DNA of 64,000 bases from Alentia gelatinosa (lineage: Eukaryota > Annelida > Polychaeta > Phyllodocida > Polynoidae): positions 37,895,218 through 37,959,217 of the forward strand of contig OX465590.1 in the NCBI GenBank assembly GCA_950022655.1. Reading direction: 5' to 3'. Under the pieces are notes generated by a model that was not told the origin of the DNA, made no database searches, and saw only the letters and a program-made list of their open reading frames with translations. Positions 1 to 10,044 of this stretch are shown piece after piece. Position 1 is the first letter of the stretch; each line of letters opens with the position of its first letter. The position numbers and the translations under genes are program-made.

Positions 1-1
1 A

Positions 2-118
2 TGGAATAGCCTCCCTGCCAAAAATCATGCCTTCGATACCCCCAAAAAGCTAAAAGACTACATACGATCAAACCCCGAAATCATTAGCAATCTACGCCAA
101 ATATTATCAATATGGTAA
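2..118 (+). CDS. C-terminal end of a LINE reverse-transcriptase ORF (partial)
   Basis: Reading from base 2 gives 38 codons and a TAA stop. The peptide starts WNSLPAKNHAF and ends RQILSIW. The WNSLP motif followed by a short helical tail is the usual extreme C-terminus of jockey/CR1-type LINE ORF2 proteins, where it follows the RT and thumb regions. The rest of the ORF lies left of the window. The frame is followed by an untranslated region and a poly(A) run at 424-442, which fits a LINE 3' end. Assignment to LINE is by motif and context; the clade is not determined. Confidence 0.7.
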   Translation, partial: WNSLPAKNHAFDTPKKLKDYIRSNPEIISNLRQILSIW

Positions 119-442
119 GAGGCCCAGTGGGGCTACTGGCATACACACAAACACCCATACATCCGACTAAATGGCAGGACTAAATATAATGACTGGCCAA
201 AAAGGATACACGGAATGAGATGTAGATACACCAATAAAATTACCACCACTATACAGCGTATAGTAACCTGAAATGAATTAAGAAATTGCAGTAAGCAAAA
301 AAGTCAGCCATGAGAGCTGCTCTGATAGCAATAAGACACCTTTACAATAATTGTGATAGAAGACTGGCCGGAAGGAAGACAGGCCTGCGAGCCTAGAATG
401 GATCAAGTATAAATAAAAGAACTAAAAAAAAAAAAAAAAAAA
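2..442 (+). mobile_element. LINE 3' end with poly(A) tail
   Basis: This holds the ORF2 C-terminus (2-118), about 300 bp of 3' untranslated sequence, and a terminal A run at 424-442. The 5' part is outside the window, so its total length is unknown. Confidence 0.7.
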
Positions 443-694
443 TGGGTGAGTATGAGGTAATTTCTAGACAGTCATTACCAGGTTAAATGTATGTGCATAG
501 TTTTTAGATGGCAGGGAGGTTGGGCGGAAAGTTTTTTCTATGCAGCAGATTGGGTTAAAGGAGAAGGTTTGGTAAATTCTGCGAAGGCTGACGTATCTGG
601 AAGAGCTGTCGCAAGCTGGAAGAGCGCCATTTGGTGAATTGTACTTTGTCATCAATGAATAAAAGAAAATAATAAAAAATTCGTCAGATGACCT
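443..694 (+). other. Probable LINE 3'-UTR relic
   Basis: There is no coding sequence here. The end (about 640-680) has a CAATGAATAAAAG signal followed by an A-rich tract. The same pattern, TTGTC-TCA-TGAATAAA, recurs at 5665-5700, suggesting two 3' ends of one retroelement family. Confidence 0.35.
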
Positions 695-881
695 AGGACC
701 TGTTTCACTAGTTTTGTGATATGTCTGTGACACCATACAGACATTGGGGTTGTCTAGTTTCGTGACAACACAAGTAGCTGCCCTTAGGTAAAGACAGTCC
801 CCAAATATAATAATTAGATAAATCTACACATCATGGACCTGTTTCACTAGTTTGGTGTCACTAAACTAGTGAAACAGGTCT
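695..881. mobile_element. MITE family B (TIR GGACCTGTTTCACTAG)
   Basis: The element begins AGGACCTGTTTCACTAG and ends CTAGTGAAACAGGTC, with an extra inverted copy of the end near 836-860. Its interior, including the GACATTGGGGTTGTCTAG stretch, matches the reverse complement of 59610-59775. It is non-coding. The two copies define a short inverted-repeat family; its superfamily is unknown. Confidence 0.75.
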
Positions 882-953
882 CAGGTGTTGTTTCTATAAT
901 GGTCGCCAGCTGTAGTCCTTATGATTGTGACCAGTGATAATATCTGACGGCTG

Positions 954-1262
954 AAGGCCCTTTTCCATTGGCTGGCGAAAACGGTGGAGATTTTTCAAGT
1001 TACCCAGAAAGTCTGTCAGTGGTGGCCACCGACTCCATGTTGGTGACACATAATCAGTGAGGGCGCAGTGGATACCATGTTTTCGATGTGTTCCACATGT
1101 GCATGCCGATGAATTTGGTGGATGGAGGTTGTCTTGCATAATCTTCGCTAAATTAATTGGACACCATTATAAGTGCCAGGCCATTTCCATTCACTGATTT
1201 TGCGTTGGTGGTTCCTGACTGCAGATCGGTGCACAATAATTGGCCAATGGAAATAGGCCTTA
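954..1262 (+). mobile_element. MITE family C (TIR AAGGCCCnTTTCCATTGGC)
   Basis: The left end AAGGCCCTTTTCCATTGGC and the right end CCAATGGAAATAGGCCTT are inverted repeats. The interior carries TTACCCAGAAAGTCTGTC and GTTCCTGACTGCAGATCGGT, both of which recur in the copies at 24868-25169 and 54699-54987. It is non-coding. Confidence 0.8.
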
Positions 1263-2320
1263 AGTGCTACCCTTCCTGTGTTTTTCAGCCATACCTGTAG
1301 GTCTCTTCGTGACTAGTGTAAATAAGCTAAGCCAATAACTCACTTTGAACAAAGGTTAAAGATGTTTAAAAAACATAGAGCTTTATTATCAAACCCACAG
1401 GTAAAACAGAGAGAGCTGAAGCTCAGTCCTGGCAATCAGTTGCTTAATGCAAAGTGTTAAGTGATAGAAACTCGGGAACTGGAGACAAACTTATCCAAAG
1501 TTAAGAGAGATAGAGTTAAGTGGGATTCATACGTAGGGATAAATGGACCTGTAACAGGTGTACTTCACATCTTTTCACCAGTTGCCTACCTTTTCCCGCT
1601 GGGTAGAAAGTTTCACCGATTGGGGTGTTCTACAGTCTCACCATACATTTATATGCCTGATGATTTATCATCAGTTTCCTTTTATTACTCACCGATTACA
1701 GAATCTCCCTAGGAATTGTATAGGGCACCTGGAAACAGCTACCCGGAGATTCCGGAAAAATAGTCCTGTCCATAATGAGGTCGAATCATCATGTACTTCG
1801 AAATAAGTTTCTTGAATGTTCATTCAATATCAATTATTTAGAATCAATCATAATAATCTCATTTTCCATCAGAAATCATTGTAATAAAACACTTTGCATG
1901 CTTAAAGAACAGGTTGATGGCGAACTTTATTGTTGGGGTAAGTCTACACCGAATTACTGCCACTCTTTACAGTGCTGTGGTGTCTGGAACTAAATGTAGT
2001 GCAGAAACTTTTTAATTTCAATACACTTGCTATTGATCGATATTACTACACGTCAACAACTCGGAGATTACGGCCACTTGTACACAAAACCAGTCATTAT
2101 TCTGTATTTCTATAACAACAACGTCGGTCAGTAACTGGAGATGGCCCGTTACAAAGTCGCCAAGTACATTAAAGGAGATTTTGCCTGATTTTGGAGAATT
2201 TGCTCCTAAATTTCGCCCATACCTTAGCAAATAAACAACTGCACGTTCATTGCATAACAGACCGAGTATTTAATCCGCGATTACATTGAATCGATTTTAT
2301 GTCAACTCCATAGGGTAGTT
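1263..2320. other. Non-coding stretch, nothing recognised
   Basis: Only short, low-quality open frames occur. Two phrases near 1690-1800 (CCGATTACAGAATCTCC, then GAATTGTATAGGGCACCTGG) recur in diverged form at 18716-18850, so this is probably part of an old dispersed repeat. Confidence 0.4.
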
Positions 2321-2435
2321 CTGGGGGTCGTTGCTCGACGTTTTACAGATCGTAGAATAGCTATCCGAGGTCGATATTGTTGCTCCAAAATTTTTTGCGA
2401 ATCGCATCATAATCATATCCCCACCTAATTCCAAT

Positions 2436-4984
2436 TTTTTTTTTTTGGGTAAGAAGTTTATTGACAGAAGGCATCATACACAGGGTACATGATTTTCAGC
2501 CTAGCCGTCAGTGCAGCAACATAAGATACTCCTCTAAGAGAGCAAACTACAGACATGGTGAGAAACACAGGAAATGCCTGAAGACAGGCTCATTATATTT
2601 CAGTAATTTCTTTTCACTCCGGTGTCTGTCCATTTATCAATCTTATATCAATTTTGCGTTGTTTGCGAACTCCAACTGGTGGGGTCATGATTCTTTTTCA
2701 GTAGTATTTGTGTCTCTTTAGATCAATATCCATTACATTATAGTTCATAGGTATTTTCTACATATAAGAGAACGTGGGTTAAAGCAGCAAGAGTTATGTG
2801 ATAGTCAGAATATGGAACAGCACACCAAGGGAGCCTTCCAGCGAGGTGGTCGCTTTTTCTATATTACATAGGATACAAAAATACATACACACGATTCTAC
2901 AAGACATTAACAGAAAATAAGCTTCTACAAGACATACAAATCACATAAACCACATAAACCATTTATTTACGGGAGGAAAATCGGTGAACACATTTCTCAA
3001 AATCATCATATATTCACACTTATCACAGGCTGTGATCTAGTGAAACTCACATGGGACATATAGCATCGAGTAGAGTAGATTTTTTAGAGAAGCTCATCAC
3101 ACAGAATTTTTAGATTTACCCGTTTTATAGCTACCTTGAAAGCATCTCTACTGCCTATATTTTGAGATTCGGAGGGTAGTCTATCCCACAGGAGCATGCC
3201 TTGGTATAGGGGTGATTTTTTGTAGAAATCAGTCCTTGGGCGCCTAAAAGCAAATTTTACCTTATCATGACTTCTGGTCATTGGTCTAGGGCAGGGTCCT
3301 TTCTCGGAAATCAGGTTTTCGGGAACACAACTCCACCAGTGCATATGCGCCAGTAGGTGTTTCGCTCGCCGTTCCTTTAGACTTTCTAAATTTGCCCTTT
3401 CCAGGTGTGAGACAACTGGTACTTGGTCAGCTGTTCTCACTCGGAAACAGGTTCTCAGGGCATTATTTAACAGCACCTGGAGCCTATTTTTTTGACAAGC
3501 AGTGAAGGCAACCGCCACGAAGTCGCAGTATTCAATTTTGGTAAGTATCATTGTTTTTACTATTGCGACAGCAGTCGCTGTGTCAATGAAATAGCGCAGT
3601 TTGCGCAATTTGAACAGTCTCACATTGAAATCATTTTTTATTTTTTCAAAGAAGGGACGAAAGCTTAGATCCTTGTCCACCAGGACACCAAGGTAATTAA
3701 AGACTGACACTATCATCAATGGGAAATCACCGATTTTACACTGTGGTAGGTGGGTAGTATTTATAGCATTATTTGGCAAACACCACATGATCTTACTCTT
3801 CTTGGAATTAATTGTCAGCTTGTGATCTCCAAACCATGACATTAGCGCATCTATGTCCTCCTGGAGTAAAGTTCTGGCTATATTGGGGTCTTTACATTGT
3901 ACAACAAGAACAATGTCATCTGCATAGAGCAGATATTTCGCATGTTTTATCCTGTCAAGACAGCCATTTATGTACAAGATGAACAGGATAGGTCCTAGAA
4001 CGGACCCCTGCGGTACTCCCTTTGTTACTTTTAGATAGTCCGAGATTAAACCATGAACCCTAGTTGCTTGCTGCCGTGAACTAAAATATGACTTAAATAT
4101 TTGTACTATTTGTGCATTACCTGTAGTGCGCCCCAGAATTTCCAGCAAAATACTATGTTCGACGCAGTCGAACGCCTTTTGGAGATCGAGAAAAAGGCAC
4201 AATGACACTTCACGTTTGTCCCTTGCATCATACAGCCAGGTTAGCAAATGAAAAACGGCCTGCCCTGTAGACCGCCCGGGGAGGAAACCATATTGATTTT
4301 TTGAAAAACTGCCTATGTTGACAAATTGAGGGACTAACTGTCGATGCAGCTCGTACTCAATTAGCTTGGATAATGCAGGTAGCCCAGAGATCGGTCTCAG
4401 ATCCATCGCTTGCTTGGGATTTTGTATCTTAGGAATTGGAGTTATTATTCCCTTACAGCAAATACTGGGAAAAGTTCCAGTGGCTATGACTCTGTTAATG
4501 ATATTTAACAGCACATCTGGTCTCTGTTGGAAGGACAATTTAAGGAAACTGCAACTTATATGCGGGCTCCCAGAGGCCTTGTTGGTTTTCATCTTACCCA
4601 ATAGCTCCAGGGCCTCAGCTAACTGTATTTCGTTTAACTCTACCAGGGGTTCAACATCCTCTATAAGGTTATCTGGTACCTCCTTTAATAAAATAGCAGG
4701 ACTCGTGATTTTTGAAGCAATGTTCACATAGTGTTCATTTAGGTAATTCGGGATACGATCCACATCGATTATGGCTTGCCTTTCATCTTCTAGAATTAAT
4801 GGTTTTTCCCTACTACTGGGGGCCCAGAGTGTCTTGACACTCATCCAGAATCTTTTAGGGTCAGTAAAGTGTTCTACAAGTTCCCGTCTAATAAGCTGTG
4901 CCTTCAAATCTCTGATATCGTTGTTTATCTCCCTGGATAACTTTCTACATAGAAGGAGATTAGCCCTTGAAATTAAAAATTAAA
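2436..4984 (-). mobile_element. 5'-truncated LINE with poly(A) tail
   Basis: On the minus strand the element runs from a truncated 5' end at about 4980, through a 607-codon RT frame, to a 3' UTR with an AATAAA signal (about 2457-2462) and an A tract at 2438-2449. No endonuclease domain is present, which fits 5' truncation during target-primed reverse transcription. It lies inside a MITE (2321-5118). The target-site duplication is not clear because both flanks are AT-rich. Confidence 0.85.
3084..4976 (-). CDS. LINE reverse transcriptase (jockey/CR1-like), endonuclease missing
   Basis: The protein is the reverse transcriptase of a non-LTR retrotransposon, which copies the element RNA into nicked chromosomal DNA. 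Counting from the TTG codon at 4907 (607 aa), motif A is FLDLQKAFD (D241), motif B is GVPQGSVLGP (about 297-306) and the catalytic YADD is at 328-331, so all core residues are intact. The thumb region includes FNYLGV (about 403-408). The C-terminus has RRPRTDFYKKSPLYQGMLLW and a short tail. The frame stays open upstream to about 4976 with no ATG, so the true start and the usual N-terminal endonuclease are lost. The copy cannot move on its own but shows no internal stop or frameshift, suggesting a fairly young insertion. The exact clade is uncertain. Confidence 0.9.
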   Translation of the reverse strand, partial: LISRANLLLCRKLSREINNDIRDLKAQLIRRELVEHFTDPKRFWMSVKTLWAPSSREKPLILEDERQAIIDVDRIPNYLNEHYVNIASKITSPAILLKEVPDNLIEDVEPLVELNEIQLAEALELLGKMKTNKASGSPHISCSFLKLSFQQRPDVLLNIINRVIATGTFPSICCKGIITPIPKIQNPKQAMDLRPISGLPALSKLIEYELHRQLVPQFVNIGSFSKNQYGFLPGRSTGQAVFHLLTWLYDARDKREVSLCLFLDLQKAFDCVEHSILLEILGRTTGNAQIVQIFKSYFSSRQQATRVHGLISDYLKVTKGVPQGSVLGPILFILYINGCLDRIKHAKYLLYADDIVLVVQCKDPNIARTLLQEDIDALMSWFGDHKLTINSKKSKIMWCLPNNAINTTHLPQCKIGDFPLMIVSVFNYLGVLVDKDLSFRPFFEKIKNDFNVRLFKLRKLRYFIDTATAVAIVKTMILTKIEYCDFVAVAFTACQKNRLQVLLNNALRTCFRVRTADQVPVVSHLERANLESLKERRAKHLLAHMHWWSCVPENLISEKGPCPRPMTRSHDKVKFAFRRPRTDFYKKSPLYQGMLLWDRLPSESQNIGSRDAFKVAIKRVNLKILCDELL

Positions 4985-5290
4985 AATCGAATGAAACCTT
5001 TCACTTATGACACTAAAGAATCGGTGTTGTAAAAGGTAGCGATACAACATGAAAATAACGACACAATCCGATATTACTCGAGCAATGCTTTTCCCTCACT
5101 TCTAGGAGCAATGACCCCGTGGTGTAACTTAATCAATGGTGTATTTCAAAGATGGTGCCAAAGTCTGTCGTTGAGGTTAATGAGTTGGGCCTGAATGTCT
5201 GCCTATGCGAGGCTAGTTTCAATTGAATGACATTTTCCCCAAAGTGGCAATTGGTCGGTGGTAATATTTATCAGTGCCAAAAGTCGGGTA

Positions 5291-5578
5291 AAGCCGGATG
5301 CCCATCTACCGATTTAGGGTTGAACGATTAGTTCCCAAATCGTATAGGAGTCAGTCACCTTGTCGCAGGCAAATTACGTAACCCCTCGCTCGACCCGCAC
5401 ACTGATAAAATCGGTGTATGGTCCAAAAACCATAGAAACCGAGTGTTCACTAATCTCTGGGTAGCCTTGCCTAGCTGTCCTACATCTACCGACACCGTTA
5501 GGATGGCTCGGCTGAGACACATTACCCTCCATTTGTTGCCGACAAACGTACATAAATCGGTAGATGGGCATTGGGCTT
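5291..5578 (+). mobile_element. MITE family E copy 1 (TIR AAGCC..GCCCATCTACCGATTT)
   Basis: The ends are AAGCCGGATGCCCATCTACC and the inverted GGTAGATGGGCATTGGGCTT. The interior is shared with the copies at 13212, 29172, 29491, 56339 and 63419. It is about 290 bp, non-coding and flanked by TAA, as the empty-site copy at 5766-5780 shows. The 2-3 bp TA-containing target fits PIF/Harbinger or Tc1/mariner-type elements; which one cannot be decided here. Confidence 0.9.
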
Positions 5579-5639
5579 AATGGAAACCTAGGTCTTGGAT
5601 GTGTGTACTAGGGGACTATATGCCTCTAGATTTTTGACT

Positions 5640-5703
5640 TGTATGTGGAAGAACGCCCTTCATTTGGAGTGAATGTACATTGTCTTCATTGAATAAAAAA
5701 AAT
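5640..5703 (+). repeat. Retroelement 3'-end relic
   Basis: TTGTCTTCATTGAATAAA is followed by an A-rich tract. It resembles 640-680 and is probably the 3' end of the same retroelement family. No coding part is visible. Confidence 0.3.
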
Positions 5704-5800
5704 AAATTGAATGACCTTTTCCCCCAAAGTGGCAATTGGTCGGTGGTAATATTTATCAGTGCCAAAAGTCGGGTAATGGAAACCTAGCTGTTGGATGCTG

Positions 5801-6480
5801 CCAGCTTGATACTGCCATGGACACTGCACTGCATCAATTGATTAATTACTCTGCAGCACTCTCATCATCAGGATAGGCTTATATCTGAAGAACAGTTATT
5901 CAAAATGTAATCAAATCAGGACCAGGCTAATCCCCCTGACACCAGGTTACACCTACCTCTCTCCCAAAGTCACAACTGCCGACTCCGGCAAGCTCCGATG
6001 TGTTCTACCTGGTCCAGCAGAAGCGTGCGAGGTATAGAAGCATAAAACCATAATCAGGTCATATTGTCTAAACTCTCTGTAGAACAGATTAGAATTCAGA
6101 ATTTAAATTAGATTGTATCAAGTAAAAGGTTGGCATTGCAACCTTTGCCTAGACAAAAGTTGAAAGAGTTATATAATGTTAACTATGAAATAATTTTATA
6201 TAAAGAAGGTAGTTGTATATGTAATGAACCAAAAGGGAAAATGTATTCCGAGCTGGAAACTAAATCAGAACGGCTAATAGCCGATTATAATCCAGGGGAA
6301 AAAAAGTGTTTAAAAAAACAAAACAACAGAAGTTGCCCATAGAATTGATCATGTCATTCAATATAATGCGATCATGTGCAACAGTAGGGATTTCTCATCG
6401 CGCCTAGCTAGATTCCAACAATATTAGGAGACCCTCATAACTTATCAAATATTGATTATACACAAATTCTGATTACTGCA
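5801..6480. other. Non-coding stretch, nothing recognised
   Basis: There is one open frame of 70 codons without recognisable motifs (6130-6342), which I do not call as a gene. No repeat shared with the rest of the window was noticed. Confidence 0.3.
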
Positions 6481-6489
6481 TTGGATTTG

Positions 6490-6581
6490 TAACCCCCCCC
6501 CCCAAAAAAAAAACCAAACAAAAAAAAACCAAAAAAAAAACCAAACAAACAAACAACAACAACAAAAAAAAAAACAATAAT

Positions 6582-6646
<65 letters not shown>

Positions 6647-6695
6647 AAAACAACCAAAAACAACAACAACAACAACCAAAAAAACCCACCTTAAA
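6490..6695. repeat. Low-complexity A/C-rich tract with (CAA)n microsatellite
   Basis: It contains a C9 run, A-rich AACCAAAC blocks, and a long uninterrupted (ACA)n run at about 6583-6646. Open frames over it encode only homopolymers of Cys, Val or Leu and are not genes. Confidence 0.95.
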
Positions 6696-7074
6696 CTAAA
6701 GGTGTCAGACTAAAAGATATGATAATGAATAGCTGAGTTGAGGTTTCAGGGCTGATTCTCGCAGCCATTTTGGATTTCGAGATGGCTGACAAATAATAAA
6801 TGCTAAAGTAATAGATTAGTATTTTCTGCTTGCTTGACTATAAAATGATAATATATGTGAAGAATATTTCACTGTCCATTCAAGCTACTATTTATTTTAG
6901 AGGGCCTTGGTGGTCAAATCGGATTTCACAGCCATATTGAAAAAAATTCAGCTTGACCCCATCTCTGATTTTGATCAGTACATCAAGTCCTGCCATCGTA
7001 CCAAGTTTCATGCTTCTATACCAAAGTGAAGTGTACCCCTTTTTTTGCACGATTCTGCTAGACTGACCGTTCAG

Positions 7075-7900
7075 GTTTTAGGGTGTGCTCGCACGCCCTA
7101 TATACATTGCTTAAAGGTTTGAGTGGTCACATATCGACTTCCAACGTGCAGCCAGAAAAGTATCCCTTCACTATCAGCGAGCTATTCACTGTGATAGTGG
7201 GACCGGAGCAGGGTGCCAGTGTCTCAGGGTCTTAAAGGCATACGCAGCTCACCATGACCAATCACTCGATCAAGACCGAAATACCTCATAGTCCGTTCAC
7301 GCACCGCGCCGCCAAGGGCTTACGGTACGTGAAGGTCTAACAGAGCATGGCCACTATTGGCCAGACCCCTTCGGTGAGAGGAATATCGGGCTTGGCTGTT
7401 CTATTGTTCAGATTGACAAGTAGAAATCTGCGAGGCTGTTGAGGTAGAGGTATTCTGGAACCATTATAACTCTCCAAGCTGATCTATTTGGTTCATGCCC
7501 AGTAAAGGCTACTCTGGGACCTATGCTTGAAGAGTAACACACTGGTTACCGGCAAATCATTGAGGGTAGCTGAGTACTAGCAGAGGCAGGAATTCCTGCC
7601 TCAAAATGGCAGCGCATAACAGTCTCAGTTTGTGCCAGTGCGCACTTGCCCTGGCAACAACAGACTGTACTAGAGTCTAAATACCTCATGGACCCACTGG
7701 TGCCTGATATGTTTATATCCTAGACTCAGACAGTTGCCAGGGTTGCAGAAATGGCAAGTTGAATGGGTGCAAGTGAGTTACATAAAACTATCCCTAAACT
7801 GAATGTAACCCACACCTTTTATTGTTATTTATTCACAGTTGCTCATTCACTCATCAATGATGGACATACCATTGGCCCATAGTCATTATATACCTCTTGC
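7075..7900 (+). repeat. Dispersed repeat family F, copy 1, interrupted
   Basis: It shares TATCCCTTCACTATC, GCTATTCACTGTGATA, GCCAGTGTCTCAG and ACCATGACCAATCACTC with 19970-20290, 28318-28705 and, inverted, 53385-53570 and 55677-55875. The left end, GTGCTCGCACGCCCTATATAC, holds a small hairpin. The copy is split: AAATACCTCAT occurs at both about 7281 and 7679, and the roughly 400 bp between them is absent from the other copies. No coding. Class (SINE or MITE) unresolved. Confidence 0.65.
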
Positions 7901-8045
7901 CAAACATTTATGAAATACTACCTGCTGCTGGGTTGCATTATGAATACTATTCAGGCTCACTGTGACAAAGTGAATGAGTTATGAATCGATGACTTACAAA
8001 GTGAATAAAATGACGTTTATTTTGTGCTTTTTAGGTATATAATGA
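7895..8045. mobile_element. MITE family G copy (TIR TATATACCT)
   Basis: It starts ATATACCTCTTGCCAAAC and ends TTTAGGTATATAATGA, with the shared core ATGAAATACTACC-GCTGCTGG. Similar copies are at 20287-20440, 30690-30815 and, inverted, 33014-33160. Diverged left parts are at about 8808 and 15945. It is about 150 bp and non-coding. Confidence 0.6.
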
Positions 8046-8875
8046 TAGGAAAACGTAGTAACTGAGCCTGTAGGGGTGCTGTTCTCGGCCTTATTTTAAC
8101 ATAAATTCGCTCCTCCGCCTCCAGGAAGGGGACGTATTTCATGTAATCCAAAAGAGCTTGAACATCCATCGTCTAGTAATGTTAGCTTAATATTACAATA
8201 ATCCACTAGATAACCATCTGTTAACAATCAAATATTGAAGCAAATCTAGGTTTCAATGCAAAATGGTTTCGATAGGGTAGGGTGATTTTTAGTGGTATTT
8301 CCTTACCCATGGTCTACGGTCACCGGTCTTGTTTGGGTTTCTTTAATAAATTTATTTTTCGACAATTACTTTCATCTTGTTAGGTGTTTTTCAAATAAAT
8401 TGTCGCTTGACTATAATACTACATGGAAACATATACAAATAACCTGTAAGAAGTCTTATTCACTTCGGCATATTTACAGAGTTAACTGCAAGTAAGTCAA
8501 TGATCATAATTCAGTTTGATTTTTTACATTTGTCATTACCGTTCAAGGTTGCAGAAATTATCAGGAGAGAAGGAGAGGAATAGTCAAATCTGTCCAATCA
8601 GATCTGACAGATTAAATACCATATAGTCAAGCATGTACCATCTACTATGCAAGTTGTAATTCCACAGCTAAGTCCATATCTCATCGGGTATGACTCTTAA
8701 CGGTATTTAATAATGTAGTTTCGTGCCTGTGTCTCCCAGGGTATGTTTCTTATTGCTTCTAACAAAATGAAAGCTATGTCCTGATTAGTCCGAGTGTCTC
8801 TCTATTCCTATATACCTATGAGCGAACAACCTATGATTACTTAACGCTGCTGGGGGTGGAATAACTTTTGTTAAC
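8046..8875. other. Non-coding stretch with a family G fragment
   Basis: There is no coding evidence. A diverged half of family G (TATATACCTATGAGCGAA, GCTGCTGGGGGT) is visible at 8808-8860. Confidence 0.35.
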
Positions 8876-8930
8876 TGCCCAGGTTGAAGTTACTGCCCAG
8901 GTTGACGTTTACTGCCCAAGTTGACCTTCA
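8876..8930. repeat. Short tandem repeat, ACTGCCCAGGTTGA x3
   Basis: Three imperfect units of about 20 bp with the core ACTGCCCARGTTGA lie directly left of the palindrome at 8957-9152, which itself contains ATTACTGCCC. Confidence 0.7.
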
Positions 8931-8956
8931 GAGACATTCGGTTTTTATTGATAGTA

Positions 8957-9152
8957 GCCGACAATCGAAGGTATATAGGAATAGGGAAACCACGTACCAG
9001 TGGAAATAAGTCAAAGTTACTCGGTAAGGCTTGGAAAGATTACTGCCCGTGGCTACGCCTTGGGCAGTAATTCTTCCAAGCCTTACCTCGTAACTTTGAC
9101 TTATTCCCACCGGAACATAGTTTCCCTCTATTCTCCTACCCCTAATAAAAAA
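8957..9152. repeat. Long palindrome (foldback element)
   Basis: The left arm (about 8957-9050) includes TAAGTCAAAGTTAC and TTACTGCCC. The right arm (about 9060-9152) repeats these inverted, from GGGCAGTAA to GTAACTTTGACTTA. The arms are about 93 bp with a roughly 10-bp loop and a few mismatches. The outer edge (CTACCCCTAATA) resembles the ends of family J. Confidence 0.85.
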
Positions 9153-9350
9153 CCGCCATAGACTTAACATAGGGAAATTTTATGTGGCAGGCTGTGACAT
9201 AAAGTGTTTTTTATGCCACTAGAGTAATACCAATATTGACCAATCAGAGAGCAGGATGTCAGCTACTATGAAAAAGGTTCTGTTGGTCGTTGACTCAATA
9301 TTTATCTTTTTAACAGTAATACAAAAGCATAGATGGGGTAGGATAAATAC

Positions 9351-9443
9351 GAAACCGAACGAGAGTTAGACGCCGAGTGTAGTGAGGAACAGACCTGACC
9401 AGAGTGGCATAGACATTGACACGTCTAACTCTCGTTCGGTTTC
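9351..9443. repeat. Inverted repeat with 22-bp perfect arms
   Basis: GAAACCGAACGAGAGTTAGA continues to 9372 and is matched exactly, inverted, at 9422-9443. The loop is 49 bp. It is next to a GGGGTAGGATAAATAC edge like that of family J. Confidence 0.85.
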
Positions 9444-9639
9444 TACTAATTCCCGCACTACCAAATGACCATGTTGCTGTGAACTCATGAATCCGTCTGT
9501 ACGTCCAAAATCTGGACACTACGAGATCATTGAGAAAGTGAGAACTGGAGCCTGAGGAAGATTGGCAACGTTACTGCCCAACAGACAACTCCAGTATAAT
9601 AAAAATCATTTAAAATGATAAAAAAAGGAGTCTAGATTG

Positions 9640-9840
9640 TCAGGGGTCGTGGCTCCACGTTTTGCGGATCGCAGAATAACGGTCCGAGGTCGAAATGGTT
9701 GCTCCAGATTGTTTTGCGGATCGCATGATAACTATAAGTCGCCATCTATATCCAATTAAATATATAATGAACTTTTCACCTATGACACTGAAAATGCGGT
9801 GATGTAAAAGGTAGCGATACAAGATTCGTGTTCCGAGATC
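9640..9840. mobile_element. MITE of the GTTGCTCC group (D2), truncated, no LINE
   Basis: It starts CAGGGGTCGTGGCTCCACG and carries GCGGATCGCAGAATAACGG and GGTAGCGATACAAGATTC. It matches both sides of the LINE-split copy at 2321-5118, so it serves as its empty-site reference. The right terminal repeat is missing. Confidence 0.7.
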
Positions 9841-10044
9841 GTACAGTGTGTTATGGCCTTTTAGTCGGAGACAGAGGTGATGTCAATCTGGAGTATCCCA
9901 CACTCAACACCACTGTGTGGGACTCACCTTCTGGTTACCGACCCCGGCTTATCTGACCACAGCATGAGGCCGCCTGGGCTTAGTAATTATAGCCTGGACC
10001 ACATATACACGGTCACCTTCATCGACCATGCAAACTCATACAAC

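Larger units (their letters stand above)
2321..5118. mobile_element. Short MITE of the GTTGCTCC group (D2), split by a LINE
   Basis: The left part (2321-2435) starts GGGGGTCGTTGCTCGACG. The right part (4985-5118) ends AGGAGCAATGACCCC, its inverted counterpart. A related, uninterrupted segment at about 9640-9835 reads through the junction: CGCATGATAACTAT... continues into CACCTATGACACTGAAAATGCGGTG, matching both sides. This shows that the LINE at 2436-4984 inserted into a pre-existing MITE of about 250 bp. Confidence 0.7.
5221..5800 (+). repeat. Direct duplication, one copy interrupted by a MITE
   Basis: The stretch at 5221-5290 (AATTGAATGACATTTTCC to AAAAGTCGGGTAA) is repeated at 5704-5775 with few differences. 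In the second copy GTCGGGTAATGGAAACC is continuous. In the first, a family E MITE sits between GTCGGGTAA and TAATGGAAACC. The pair is a natural filled/empty-site comparison, giving a TAA target duplication. Confidence 0.85.

Noticed and set aside
6445..6689. Open frames of pure Cys, Val or Leu runs
   Set aside because: Translations of the (CAA)n microsatellite on the minus strand; not genes.
7075..7900. Family F as a tRNA-derived SINE
   Set aside because: No clear A/B boxes or poly(A)/simple tail could be recognised, so the class is left open.
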